A DNA stretch of 48,333 bases, taken from NCBI GenBank assembly GCA_964549615.1, contig CAZJVP010000078.1, positions 1-48,333 of the forward strand, read 5' to 3'. The notes beneath the pieces were generated by a model, which was not told the origin of the DNA, made no database searches, and was given only the letters and a program-made list of their open reading frames with translations. Source of the DNA: CAYVLA01 sp964549615 [NCBI: uncultured Thermococci archaeon] (GTDB lineage: Archaea; CAYQAE01; CAYVLA01). Shown piece after piece: positions 1 through 8,689 of this stretch; within the stretch, counting starts at the first letter, position 1, and the number at the start of each line of letters is the position of its first letter. A program made the position numbers and the translations under genes.

Positions 1-673
<673 letters not shown>

Positions 674-882
674 GTCATGGTCGCAATAGCCCATTGCCAG
701 GGGGCCGAAATCCGCATCAAACCCAAAGAGCGCCTCTGCGCTCGGAACTTGGGTCCTCATCCCTGCACCATGGCGCGGATCCGGTCCATCAATGTAAGGC
801 AGACGCCACCCTCCGGACCGACGCCGATAAGAGCGCCATGAGTCCGTTCCCTAGGACGAACATCGTAGGTGGGCCTATTCAC

Positions 883-894
883 CTTAAAAATATT
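883..894 (-). promoter_or_regulatory. TATA box, 16S rRNA promoter
   Basis: On the minus strand the A+T-rich run TAATATTTTTAAGG stands out in a GC-rich region. It would place the transcript start near 860, leaving about 190 nt of 5' leader before the mature 16S. It lies downstream of the tRNA-Asp, so the rRNA does not depend on tRNA transcription. Confidence 0.6.
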
Positions 895-923
895 ACCCAA
901 CCCTCCCCCTGGTGACTGCGGGA

Positions 924-1074
924 CGCCCCTGGTAACCCGAGAATCGAACGCTTTCCGGGGAACAAGGCACTCCTTGCCCCCTCCCGGCCGAGATTTGAAC
1001 CCGGGTCCTGGGAGTGACAGTCCCAGATGATTGGCCTCCCTCGATCGGCGAATAGGCCACTACACTACCGGGGC
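924..1074 (-). tRNA. tRNA-Asp(GTC) with D-loop insertion and apparently interrupted acceptor stem
   Basis: Minus strand. The 5' acceptor half GCCCCGG is 1074-1068, the D-stem halves GTGT and TCAT are 1065-1062 and 1030-1027, the anticodon arm TGGGA/CTGTCAC/TCCCA is 1025-1009 (anticodon GTC, 1018-1016), and the T arm is 1004-988. Two things are abnormal. The D loop (1061-1031) is 31 nt instead of about 8-10. The bases after the T arm read CCGGGAG, leaving the two terminal acceptor pairs mismatched. Removing 56 nt (985-930, boundaries slidable by about 3 nt) would join CC to GGGGC and restore a perfect 7-bp acceptor plus G73, the usual Asp discriminator; the gene would then end at 924. Without that, it ends at about 981 and may be a degenerate copy. 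It has its own TATA box. Identity is firm; the splicing model is inference. Confidence 0.7.
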
Positions 1075-1101
1075 GCGCAACCCCTACGCCCGCAAGCGGC
1101 T

Positions 1102-1114
1102 GAAAAATTTTTCC
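1102..1114 (-). promoter_or_regulatory. TATA box, tRNA-Asp promoter
   Basis: On the minus strand the run GGAAAAATTTTTCAG is centred near 1108, about 30 nt upstream of tRNA position 1 at 1074. Its presence argues that the odd tRNA-Asp is transcribed. Confidence 0.5.
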
Positions 1115-1194
1115 AGCTGGCTTGCCCGAAGAAGCCGCAGGGGACCGTTCGGCGTTGCTACAATTTAAGATCAAGCCCAACGAACCCCCTACGC

Positions 1195-2742
1195 TTGCAG
1201 CATCGGAACGTTGCGAGGATCATCATCGAAGAGATCCTGAGCGGCAGGATCAAGGATCGCCAGGGCCTTGAGGCCAGGAAGCGCGGCCTGTCGGCAGAGT
1301 TCGGCCTCTCCGCGGTGCCTTCATCTTCCCTCATCCTCTCCCACGCTTTGCCGGAGGAGAGGGGAAGGGTACTCCCCCTTCTGCAGAAGAAGCCGACCAG
1401 GACGGGGTCAGGGGTGGCCGTAGTTGCCGTGCAGACCTCCCCTCTGATGGCATGTCCTGGGCGATGCATCTACTGCCCGGACTTCGCCGATGCGCCGAAG
1501 AGCTACACGGGGCGCGAGCCCGCATCCATGAGAGCGAAGCAGTGCAGCTTCGATCCATACCTCCAGGTCAGGGCACGGCTGCGACAGCTGGACGCCATGG
1601 GCCACCCCGTCTCGAAGGTCGAGCTGATCGTTCAGGGCGCGACCTTCCCCGCGATGGACCTAGGCTATCGGCGCTGGTTTGTGGCACGGTGCTTGGATGC
1701 GATGATCGATCACGGGCGGCCAAGCAGACGGCCAAGGTCGCTGAGACGCGCCCTAGCATCTTCCGAACGGTCCGGCGCAAGGCCGGTCGGGATCACCTAC
1801 GAGACGAGGCCGGATTGGTGCAGTGACGAACATATATCCGAGATGGTCGCCATGGGGGCCACGCGCCTTGAGATCGGAGTCCAGACGCTTTCCGACGAGG
1901 TCTACGATCTGGTCTCCCGTGGCCACCGCGTCTCCGAGGTGGCGGCGGCCTTCCAAAGGGCGCGGACCCACGGGCTGAAGATTTGCGCTCACATGATGCT
2001 GGGGCTTCCTGGTTCCGACGAAGCAGTGGACGTAGCTTCGTTCGAAAGGCTCTTCCAAGATCCCTCCTTCAGGCCCGATGAGCTGAAGATCTACCCCACT
2101 CTTGTCATCGAGGGCACGATTCTGCACAGGATGTGGCTTAGGGGCGAGTACAGCGCGCTTTCGGACGACGAGGCCCTAGCAAGGCTCATCAGGATAAAGC
2201 AGATCATCCCCGAGTGGGTAAGGGTAAAGCGGGTGATGCGCGACATACCTGCGGACATTGTTGTGGCGGGCCCGAAGCGGTCCGATATGCGGGCAATGGC
2301 TCTCTCGGCTCTGAGCGCGCAGGGAAAACGGTGTCGGTGCATAAGATGCAGGGAGGTCGGAAGGTCATCCGAGGTGCTTGCGCACCTCTCGTTCTGCGAG
2401 CGTTCCTATGCAGTATCGAGTGGCCGGGAGATCTTCCTCTCCTATGAGGATGAGCAAAAGGGTGTGATCGCAGCCTTTCTACGCCTGAGCGTGCTGGACG
2501 ACGGCCGCTGTCATGTTCGCGAGCTTCACACCTACGGTCGGGAGCTGACGGTGGGCGAGCATCCCCCGCCCGGCGTCTGGCAGCACAGGGGCCTGGGGAC
2601 CCAACTGCTGAGGGTGGCCGAGGAGAGGGCGGCGGATGCCGGGGCTCGCGTTCTTCATGTGACGAGCGGAATTGGCGCCAGGGAGTACTATCGGAGATTC
2701 GGCTATCGGCTCCGAGGTTTCTACATGTGCAAGAAGCTCTAG
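1195..2742 (+). CDS. elp3: Elp3-type radical SAM/GNAT tRNA uridine-34 modification enzyme
   Basis: Archaeal Elp3 uses a radical SAM domain and an acetyl-CoA domain to make the carboxymethyl group on wobble U34 of tRNA. Seen in order: an N-terminal helical region (ARIIIEEILSGRI), the Fe-S motif CPGRCIYC, the family segment VELIVQGATFPAMDLGY, TYETRPDW, and a C-terminal GNAT domain with QHRGLGTQLL and the Elp3 ending GAREYYRRFGYRL. The frame is open back to 1027, but that ATG lies inside the tRNA-Asp. A TATA-like CAATTTAAG at about 1161-1169 points to a leaderless TTG at 1195, giving 515 aa, a normal family length. It converges with the PHP gene on a shared CTAG stop. No Elp1/Elp2 partners are expected in archaea. 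Confidence 0.93.
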   Translation: MQHRNVARIIIEEILSGRIKDRQGLEARKRGLSAEFGLSAVPSSSLILSHALPEERGRVLPLLQKKPTRTGSGVAVVAVQTSPLMACPGRCIYCPDFADAPKSYTGREPASMRAKQCSFDPYLQVRARLRQLDAMGHPVSKVELIVQGATFPAMDLGYRRWFVARCLDAMIDHGRPSRRPRSLRRALASSERSGARPVGITYETRPDWCSDEHISEMVAMGATRLEIGVQTLSDEVYDLVSRGHRVSEVAAAFQRARTHGLKICAHMMLGLPGSDEAVDVASFERLFQDPSFRPDELKIYPTLVIEGTILHRMWLRGEYSALSDDEALARLIRIKQIIPEWVRVKRVMRDIPADIVVAGPKRSDMRAMALSALSAQGKRCRCIRCREVGRSSEVLAHLSFCERSYAVSSGREIFLSYEDEQKGVIAAFLRLSVLDDGRCHVRELHTYGRELTVGEHPPPGVWQHRGLGTQLLRVAEERAADAGARVLHVTSGIGAREYYRRFGYRLRGFYMCKKL

Positions 2743-3410
2743 GCTCGCTTGCCAAGGCGAAGAAGGGCTGTCCCGGCCGACCTAGAGGCAAACCTCACGG
2801 AAAAGCCAATGGGCGGCGGCCGACCCTGAGCCCTTGATCGACCGTTCGCGATCTCGGATATGAAGCCGTCGATGGTCCCGCTTTCCGCGACCGTAAGTCC
2901 CAAGCCCACCATCTCGTACGAGTGCGCGTCGCTACCCCCGGTCGTCGGCAGCCCGTACTTAACGGCGAACTTGCGGGCCACAAGGTTCGGATAGATCAGG
3001 ACGGACGCCATTGCGTTGAAGGTCTCCACGGCCAGCCGGAGTTCCCTCGCGAGCCAGCTAACGGATATGGTGGAGATGTAGAAGGGATGCGGAGCCGAAA
3101 CCACGCCGCCCTCGGACCTGACCTGGTCCACAACCTCCTCGGGCTCCGGCCTCTCCGGCCAGTCGCGATCGACCCCGAGAACCAGAAGGTGGCCGCGCGT
3201 TGTGGATACCTCGCACGCGGGTATGACCAGCGGGTCTCCGGGCTTCCTGATCCGTGCTGTTTCGCGGTAGCCCTCCATCGTGTCGTGGTCAGAGATGCAC
3301 ACGCCATCGATTCCGGCCTTGTTTGCCGCCTTCAAGATCAGGCTGGGCTCGGATCTGTCGGGACTCGATTCCATGCTATAGCTCGAGTGAACGTGGGTGT
3401 CAACTCTCAT
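2739..3410 (-). CDS. PHP-domain metal-dependent phosphoesterase
   Basis: A 223-aa protein made almost entirely of a PHP domain. The metal-ligand motifs are present in order: DTHVHSSYS at the N-terminus, ISDHDT, PACEVSTTRGH, SAPHPFY and GGSDAH. PHP proteins of this size hydrolyse phosphoesters (for example small nucleotides or histidinol-phosphate-like substrates); the substrate cannot be told from sequence. The ATG at 3410 is directly followed by the essential first His motif, so the start is secure, and an AAGGT SD-like element precedes it. It is transcribed divergently from the large surface protein and convergently with elp3, sharing its last four bases with that gene. Confidence 0.9.
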   Translation of the reverse strand: MRVDTHVHSSYSMESSPDRSEPSLILKAANKAGIDGVCISDHDTMEGYRETARIRKPGDPLVIPACEVSTTRGHLLVLGVDRDWPERPEPEEVVDQVRSEGGVVSAPHPFYISTISVSWLARELRLAVETFNAMASVLIYPNLVARKFAVKYGLPTTGGSDAHSYEMVGLGLTVAESGTIDGFISEIANGRSRAQGRPPPIGFSVRFASRSAGTALLRLGKRA

Positions 3411-3507
3411 CTTTATACCTTTTGAAGGCTGCTGGTGCCCACTTTAGCCGCAAAAGGGCCGGATTGAGCTCTTTTTCCCGAAAAAGCGGGGATAGACGCC
3501 TGCATGA

Positions 3508-3520
3508 AACATTTATTAAG
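3508..3520 (+). promoter_or_regulatory. TATA box for the surface-protein gene
   Basis: The run CATTTATTAAGTG gives a TATA box centred near 3514 and a predicted transcript start near 3540. It lies downstream of the first in-frame ATG (3504), which therefore cannot be the true start. Confidence 0.55.
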
Positions 3521-3590
3521 TGTATCGATCGAGCGCCACCGTTCGGAGCCCGTCGTGATCGATCTCGGCGTCGATCGGAGGTGCCCTCGT

Positions 3591-5744
3591 TTGAGAAGAC
3601 TTGCAAGTTCGGTCGTTACCCTGATCGTTCTGTTTAGCTTCGTGACCGTTCTCTCCTTTCCGGCTACCGCAAAGCTGGCGAAGACGAAGTCGAACCTCAA
3701 GGTCCTGATCCTGAAGATCCCTGAGACGGGTGCCGGCACCGAGCAGTACTGGACCGCCGAGGAGGCCAGGAAGTTCAACAACGTGAGCCGGTGGCTTCTT
3801 GATCTTTATGGAATTCCTTACGACGAGTTGGACGCAACGGCCCTGACTCGCGAAACCTTGTATGACGGGACCGACCTTAAGTACTCCGTGATCTTGGATA
3901 ACGGGAACAGGCTCGACGAGCTAGACAAGGACGAGATCGTCCTGGAGGCGGTTAAGAACGACGGGCTGGGACTCGTGATGCACACGATCTCCTCCATGTA
4001 CATAAGGGAGGCTCTGAGGCTTCAGGACCGGCCCTCCCAGGGTTGGAAGGACCAGCAGATCGTCGGCGAGTTCTCGGTGACGAACGACCTGCACTACATC
4101 ACCCGGATGTTCTACGCGCCCATCGAACACGTCACGCACAACCTGGCCGGACAGCAGAGGACCGCGGAGAGCTATGCCCATGGAATCCGGATAGAGAAGA
4201 GGAAGGACCAGAGATTCGCAGTCGCCAATCTCGTGAAGCAGACCGGCGAAACAACGACGGGGGTCGAAAAGGGCACGCTGGCGCCGGAGATCATCGCGAA
4301 GCGCTACGGAGCCGGAAGGGTGGTTTGGTTCGCCCGCCCCTACTACGTCTATCTCAAGGGCAGTTACTTCTTCGTGGAGAGGGACTACAGCATGGCCTTC
4401 CTTGTCGCAAGGGCCTTGGAGTGGGCCTCGCAGAACGGCGTGCTCGCTTCGAAGGCGCTGTATCCTTACGGAAACTGGTTTGCCTACGCGCTGATCATGG
4501 ACGGCTACTACGACTTCCCGCCGCCAGGCTATTCCCTGAACGTGACCGTGCCCAAGAACTTTGACGAACTGATCAGGAACTACAAGGTGGTTGAGGACAT
4601 AGTTGAGAGCCTCGGGCTCAAGTACACGGCAGCCGTCATCTTCAGGAACAACAACACGCTGGGCTGGGACGCTGGCTACAACTTGACGTACTGGGATGCT
4701 GGCAAGGCGGCACTTGTTGAGAGGGCGCGAAACGGGCATGAGCTTGCCCTAGGCGCCTTCGATTACGTCGACTACGGCAGGATTGCCAAGCAGAGCATCA
4801 GGGAGGCAGCCGCGCTCCTGAAGAAGGGCCGGCAGGCTATGGCCTCGGTCTTTGGGGTGGAATCACCGCTCTACGTCTTCAGCTTCGTCCCGGAGGAGGT
4901 GCTAATCTCCGACGATGCCTATCTGGCGGCTTTCGAGGCAGGGTTTGAAGTGATGGTGGGCGGCATCTACAAGACCGACTTTCCTTACGACCTCTACGGG
5001 TCGATCTACCCGTTCTATCTGAACGGCGCATATGAGGAGGTCGCCGAGGGTTGGCGCCCCAGGGCGGTCGTGGTGGAGAACAACTTCTACTTCGATGCTA
5101 CCACCGAGGCAACCGACCTCTACTACTGGGAGGACGTCTACAAGCGGGGCGGCGCCTTGGTGACCAGGCTCGTTCCGTGGGGCATCTACAACCTTCCCAT
5201 AACCCTTTCCAGGTTCAAGGCGCACGTCGAGGAGATCCGCAGCAAGTACTCGGACGTATGGTGGACGACGGTCGGCGAACTCGGCAGGTACTTCCTTGAC
5301 AGGACGAACGTTAAGATCTCCGCGACCTCCGAGGACGGCGGAGGAACCATCTATGTCACCGTCAAGAACAACGGCGAGAACCCGATCCAAGGCTTCACGG
5401 TCAAGGTTAGGCTTGACGACCAGAGCAGGTCGGAGTATCAGTATGCCTCAAGGCCGATGAAGGTTAAGTCGGTGAAGGAGGGGGGCCAGAAGCTTGAGAG
5501 GGGCAAGAACTGGGAGCTCAAGGATGAGGTCGAGGGCAAGTACTACGGCGCGATCTACATTTGGGAGGACCTCGAACCCGGCCAGGAGCGGACCTTCGAG
5601 ATAAAGAGCGCGAGAGGCCTAGTCCTTCCGTGGGCCCAGATACTCATGTTTCCCATATTCTTCCTCGGCGTCTTTCTTGCATGGTACCTTCTGATCAAGA
5701 ACCCGCCGAAGCCGCCCGAGGAAGAGACCGTGAAGGGTGCCTAG
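3591..5744 (+). CDS. Large membrane-anchored surface protein with deacetylase-like barrel, function unknown
   Basis: I do not recognise a named family. From a TTG at 3591 (SD GGAGGTG, 7-nt spacer, downstream of a TATA box) the 717-aa product starts with a clear signal peptide (RRLASSVVTLIVLFSFVTVL, then an Ala-rich cleavage site). The first third resembles a glutamine-amidotransferase-like surface domain. The middle (IMDGYYDFPPPG, NGHELALGAFDYVDY) looks like a polysaccharide-deacetylase or glycosidase-type barrel. Near the C-terminus is a CARDB/Ig-like segment (GGTIYVTVKNNGENPIQGF), then one membrane helix and a short basic/acidic tail, so the bulk faces outside. Several N-X-S/T sequons (NVS, NVT, NLT) fit a glycosylated archaeal surface protein. 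It shares its CTAG stop with the convergent gene. Confidence 0.8.
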   Translation: MRRLASSVVTLIVLFSFVTVLSFPATAKLAKTKSNLKVLILKIPETGAGTEQYWTAEEARKFNNVSRWLLDLYGIPYDELDATALTRETLYDGTDLKYSVILDNGNRLDELDKDEIVLEAVKNDGLGLVMHTISSMYIREALRLQDRPSQGWKDQQIVGEFSVTNDLHYITRMFYAPIEHVTHNLAGQQRTAESYAHGIRIEKRKDQRFAVANLVKQTGETTTGVEKGTLAPEIIAKRYGAGRVVWFARPYYVYLKGSYFFVERDYSMAFLVARALEWASQNGVLASKALYPYGNWFAYALIMDGYYDFPPPGYSLNVTVPKNFDELIRNYKVVEDIVESLGLKYTAAVIFRNNNTLGWDAGYNLTYWDAGKAALVERARNGHELALGAFDYVDYGRIAKQSIREAAALLKKGRQAMASVFGVESPLYVFSFVPEEVLISDDAYLAAFEAGFEVMVGGIYKTDFPYDLYGSIYPFYLNGAYEEVAEGWRPRAVVVENNFYFDATTEATDLYYWEDVYKRGGALVTRLVPWGIYNLPITLSRFKAHVEEIRSKYSDVWWTTVGELGRYFLDRTNVKISATSEDGGGTIYVTVKNNGENPIQGFTVKVRLDDQSRSEYQYASRPMKVKSVKEGGQKLERGKNWELKDEVEGKYYGAIYIWEDLEPGQERTFEIKSARGLVLPWAQILMFPIFFLGVFLAWYLLIKNPPKPPEEETVKGA

Positions 5745-6208
5745 GCGCCGGCGCTCGGTTCAGCGCTCGCGATGGCGATCATTCTGATATGGGGAACGGG
5801 TAGGTCCTCCAGAAATCCAACGATCCTGAACGTTCCCAGAGTTCGAGGCTTGCCAACCAGTCTGCTGGGATCGGCCGGGACGACGCGCGCCCCGTTCGCT
5901 CCCAGCCTTTCCAGTACATCCCCAGTTCCGGTGGCTTGGATCCTTGCATCCCCATCAGCCAAGAGCAGGGCAGGTGGGTTCTGCAGCCCTGTGAACTCGA
6001 CGATCTCAGCCGTCGCGACCGTCTCGAACAGCGTTCCGGGACGCACCTCGCCGGTCAAGATCGCGCGCAGATCGATCGCCTGCGGCCGTCCAAAGCCTTG
6101 GGCCCGCGTGAACGCGTAGGAAAGAAGCAGGGATATGGCGAAAACGACCCCGATCGCGATCAGCGGCAGGAGCGGATTCACCGGCTCACCGAACCGGCCT
6201 GTTTGCAC
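5741..6208 (-). CDS. Membrane-anchored hypothetical protein
   Basis: Unrecognised protein with one N-terminal membrane helix (PLLPLIAIGVVFAISLLLSYAF) followed by a soluble domain of about 110 residues rich in beta-strand patterns (GTLFETVATAEIVEFTGLQ). The longer ORF extends to 6307, but its upstream ATG (6235) sits inside the TATA box. A GTG at 6208 lies about 30 nt from that box and fits a leaderless start, giving 155 aa. It is divergent from the NfeD-like gene and may share its promoter. It ends on a CTAG shared with the surface-protein gene. Confidence 0.65.
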   Translation of the reverse strand: MQTGRFGEPVNPLLPLIAIGVVFAISLLLSYAFTRAQGFGRPQAIDLRAILTGEVRPGTLFETVATAEIVEFTGLQNPPALLLADGDARIQATGTGDVLERLGANGARVVPADPSRLVGKPRTLGTFRIVGFLEDLPVPHIRMIAIASAEPSAGA

Positions 6209-6233
6209 TACGTGTTCCACTTCTACCCCCGTC

Positions 6234-6245
6234 ATATATAAAAAG
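6234..6245. promoter_or_regulatory. Symmetric TATA box between divergent genes
   Basis: CATATATAAAAAG is nearly palindromic in its core. On the minus strand it lies about 30 nt from the GTG at 6208; on the plus strand it lies about 28 nt from the GTG at 6267. One box may fire in both directions onto two leaderless mRNAs. Confidence 0.55.
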
Positions 6246-6266
6246 AAAGCGGCCGATACCGGTTCC

Positions 6267-6581
6267 GTGCCCTGCTGGGTCCTGTCGGTCACGCTGTCAG
6301 ATCTCAACGTTGCCCTCCTGATCGTGCTGGCGGTAGCCGTGGCATTCTTTCTCTTCGGAGCGTGGAAGACGCTTGAATCTCACAGGGCCAAGGTGACGAC
6401 GGGCAGGGAGGGTCTCATAGGGCAGACCGGCAAGGCCATATCCGACCTAGAACCGGAGGGGCAGGTCGAAGTTCGGGGCGAGATATGGCGGGCCGTGGCA
6501 GTTGGGAAAAGCATCCGGGAAGGCTCCCGGGTCGCGGTCGTCGAGGAGAAGGACCTTACCCTATACGTCAGGGAGTCCTAG
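6267..6581 (+). CDS. NfeD-like membrane protein with C-terminal OB-fold
   Basis: A short protein (104 aa from the GTG at 6267) with one membrane helix (NVALLIVLAVAVAFFLFGAW) and a C-terminal domain, GREGLIGQTGKAISDLEPEGQ followed by VRGEIWRAVAVG, which is the signature of the NfeD OB-fold. Short NfeD proteins usually partner with stomatins or membrane proteases; no such partner is in this window. The frame opens upstream at 6135, but the TATA box at about 6238 makes the leaderless GTG at 6267 the best start. It ends on a CTAG shared with the convergent UDG gene. Confidence 0.8.
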   Translation: MPCWVLSVTLSDLNVALLIVLAVAVAFFLFGAWKTLESHRAKVTTGREGLIGQTGKAISDLEPEGQVEVRGEIWRAVAVGKSIREGSRVAVVEEKDLTLYVRES

Positions 6582-7342
6582 GTCCCAACGAACCGGTCGA
6601 GCGTCTTCAGGCCCCTAGCCCTCGCCCAGTGCACCTCAAGACCATCGGGGCCGTCCTCCACGAGCCGGCCCAGAGATCGGAAATCCTCGCGCAGGACCTC
6701 CTTGAGCTTCGGGTCGTAGAGGGATGCAGCGGGATGTAGGGTCGGGAAGAAGACGATCCCCCTGGCCATGAGCGGCCTGCCCCTCAGCCGCGTCACGGAT
6801 CCCGAGTCGGCGAGGGTCCTCAAGGCGATGGCGCCCAGCGTGCAGATCAGCCGCGGCCTGATGACGTCGATCTGCGCGACAAGATGCGGGCGGCAAGATA
6901 GGATCTCATCCCTCCTGGGAGGCCGGTTGTGAGGCGGCCGGCACTTCAACACGTTCGTGATGAACACCGAGTTCCTGCGGATTCCTGCGACGGCAAACAA
7001 TTCGTCCAGGAAACGGCCGGCAGGACCGACGAAAGGCCGGCCCTCCTGATCCTCATGGAACCCGGGGGCCTCGCCGACGAACATCACCCAGGACGGGCTG
7101 CCCTCCCCTGGCACCGCATTATTGCGGGTCCTCCAAAGCTCGCAACCCCGGCAGGCCCTTATCGAATTGGATATCTCGCACAGCTTTGAGGACTGGTCGC
7201 TTTCTTGCATCAGGCCGCCAGCGTACTGCCTGGATACTCTTATCTGCTTTGGTCGCGGGGCCGCGTCCTCGGCCACTTGGAGGGCTTCCTCCTTGGAGGG
7301 AGGGAACTCAACGAAGGAAGGTTTCAATAGCGGATGATGCAA
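6578..7342 (-). CDS. Family-4 uracil-DNA glycosylase (4Fe-4S)
   Basis: Excises uracil from DNA during base excision repair. Diagnostic features are the motif FVGEAPGFHEDQEGRPFVGP, four cysteines for the Fe-S cluster (CRGC near residues 63-66; C-P-P-H and the later DEILSC), and the C-terminal loop TLHPAASLY. A TTG at 7342 lies 27 nt from a TATA box (7361-7374), giving 254 aa with about 45 extra N-terminal residues of unknown role; an internal ATG at 7210 is the alternative start. The gene stands alone and ends on a CTAG shared with the NfeD-like gene. Confidence 0.93.
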   Translation of the reverse strand: MHHPLLKPSFVEFPPSKEEALQVAEDAAPRPKQIRVSRQYAGGLMQESDQSSKLCEISNSIRACRGCELWRTRNNAVPGEGSPSWVMFVGEAPGFHEDQEGRPFVGPAGRFLDELFAVAGIRRNSVFITNVLKCRPPHNRPPRRDEILSCRPHLVAQIDVIRPRLICTLGAIALRTLADSGSVTRLRGRPLMARGIVFFPTLHPAASLYDPKLKEVLREDFRSLGRLVEDGPDGLEVHWARARGLKTLDRFVGT

Positions 7343-7360
7343 TGATCTTGCTACTAATGC

Positions 7361-7374
7361 GAAAGATTAATAAG
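7361..7374 (-). promoter_or_regulatory. TATA box for UDG gene
   Basis: Minus-strand CTTATTAATCTTT, centred about 27 nt upstream of the TTG at 7342. It supports the full-length, leaderless UDG. Confidence 0.5.
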
Positions 7375-7441
7375 CAAGCGTAACATTATGCAAACCGCGA
7401 CGGCGCATAGGTCCTCGGCCTCGGGTTGTGGAACATTTCAC

Positions 7442-8602
7442 TCAACACGAACTACGATGTGCCGAAGACCTGCCGCCGCCCTTTCTTCCGCGTCTCAGCC
7501 CACCAACGTCGATCTTGACCCCCAGTCCAGGTCCCCCGGCGACGGCGGTTCCCCCTTCGACGATAGGCCCCGCCGCAAGGTGGTCGATGATGAACTGAGG
7601 CCCATTGAGATCGACGGGATGGCTGAGGCCGGCCGCAGCAAACAGCTGGGCGCTGGCTGAAAATCCGACCATTCCCTCCGTCAGGCCGCTTCCCAGAACC
7701 TCTAAGCCAGACTCGCGGGCCACCTCGATCATCTTTCTCGCCGGAAAGACTCCTCCAGACTTCGCGGTCTTCGCCACGACCGCACCCTCAAACCCTAGGG
7801 AGACGAAATCGACGAGGTCCTTGTCGGTGAAGACGGACTCGTCTATCGCGACGGTCACGGGCGAGGATCGCGATAGCTTGATGAGACCAGATCGGTCCGT
7901 GGACGCCAGAGGCTGCTCAAGGAACTGCAGGTCAGACTTGGCCGCCTCTCGCGATAGCTTGATGGCATCCTGAAGATGGTATGCCTGGTTGGCGTTTGCC
8001 CAAAGCATGTACCCGCCGGCCTCTTCCTTGCACGCCGAGATGATCTCAAGGTCCCTTTCGACCCCCTTTCCGATCTTTATCTTGAACCCACGGAACCCTT
8101 TCTTTTTGCCCAGCCGGACCTGGTTGGCCGCCTCGTCTTCGGAAGATGCGCTGACCAGATATGTCAGGTTGATCTTGGCTTGGCCGCGCCCGCCGAGGAA
8201 CTCAAACAACGACACGCCTTCGGCACGGCAGATGAGATCGTGGGCCGCAATGTCGATGCCCGACTTGGCGATGGGCTGCCCCCTAGTTATGCCCCCCGCG
8301 ATGACGGCATCCATCCGGCGATGCAGCCCTGGGATGTCTTCTGGATCGTGTCCCTCTATGCACGGCCTCAGGTAGTTCTCCAGCGTCGTGACCACGGTCT
8401 CCTTGGTCTCATACGACCAAAGGTTGCTGGGCCTGCACTCGCCCCAGCCCTGGCTCCCAGAAGAAGATCTCAACGAGACGAGGACGTGGGGGGCGAGCTC
8501 GCCGATCGCCCCGATCTTTCCCCGGGATATCCCGAAAGAGGCTTTGAACCGGTAAGAGGCGGGGTGGACGACCATTTTTTCGACGATCAAACCGATCCGC
8601 AC
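7442..8602 (-). CDS. Enolase-superfamily enzyme, muconate cycloisomerase/OSBS/dipeptide-epimerase-like
   Basis: A 386-aa member of the mandelate racemase/muconate lactonizing subgroup. The general-base pair is visible: the KxK motif in GFKIKIG and the opposite lysine in VAKTAKSGG. Metal ligands FLEQPL (Glu) and VAIDES (Asp) are present. Where the first metal Asp normally lies (V-D-A-N), the sequence reads WANANQAY, apparently an Asn substitution. Substrate is unknown; epimerisation of dipeptides or menaquinone-type syn-elimination are family options. The GTG at 8602 is 23 nt from a TATA box (8620-8630), so probably leaderless. The C-terminal 15 residues are Arg/Gly/Ser-rich and unusual. Confidence 0.85.
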   Translation of the reverse strand: MRIGLIVEKMVVHPASYRFKASFGISRGKIGAIGELAPHVLVSLRSSSGSQGWGECRPSNLWSYETKETVVTTLENYLRPCIEGHDPEDIPGLHRRMDAVIAGGITRGQPIAKSGIDIAAHDLICRAEGVSLFEFLGGRGQAKINLTYLVSASSEDEAANQVRLGKKKGFRGFKIKIGKGVERDLEIISACKEEAGGYMLWANANQAYHLQDAIKLSREAAKSDLQFLEQPLASTDRSGLIKLSRSSPVTVAIDESVFTDKDLVDFVSLGFEGAVVAKTAKSGGVFPARKMIEVARESGLEVLGSGLTEGMVGFSASAQLFAAAGLSHPVDLNGPQFIIDHLAAGPIVEGGTAVAGGPGLGVKIDVGGLRRGRKGGGRSSAHRSSC

Positions 8603-8689
8603 CGGCTCTAAGGCTGCGCTGATAAAGGAAATCCGATCGCCTTTGATGCTCGGTCCCTTGAATCTGGCAGAGCTATTCCAAGGGAGGCA

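Noticed and set aside
931-955. Second T-arm-like sequence (TTCGATTCTCGG) as a separate minus-strand tRNA
   Set aside because: The 5' half of the stem does not pair, and no anticodon or D arm precedes it. I keep it as part of the tRNA-Asp puzzle.
1027-1194. Upstream extension of the Elp3 frame
   Set aside because: Its ATG lies in the tRNA-Asp, and the TATA box lies inside the extension; the region has no Elp3 similarity.
3921-4739. 272-codon minus-strand ORF inside the surface-protein gene
   Set aside because: Antisense shadow with no start signals; the plus-strand gene has a promoter, SD and signal peptide.
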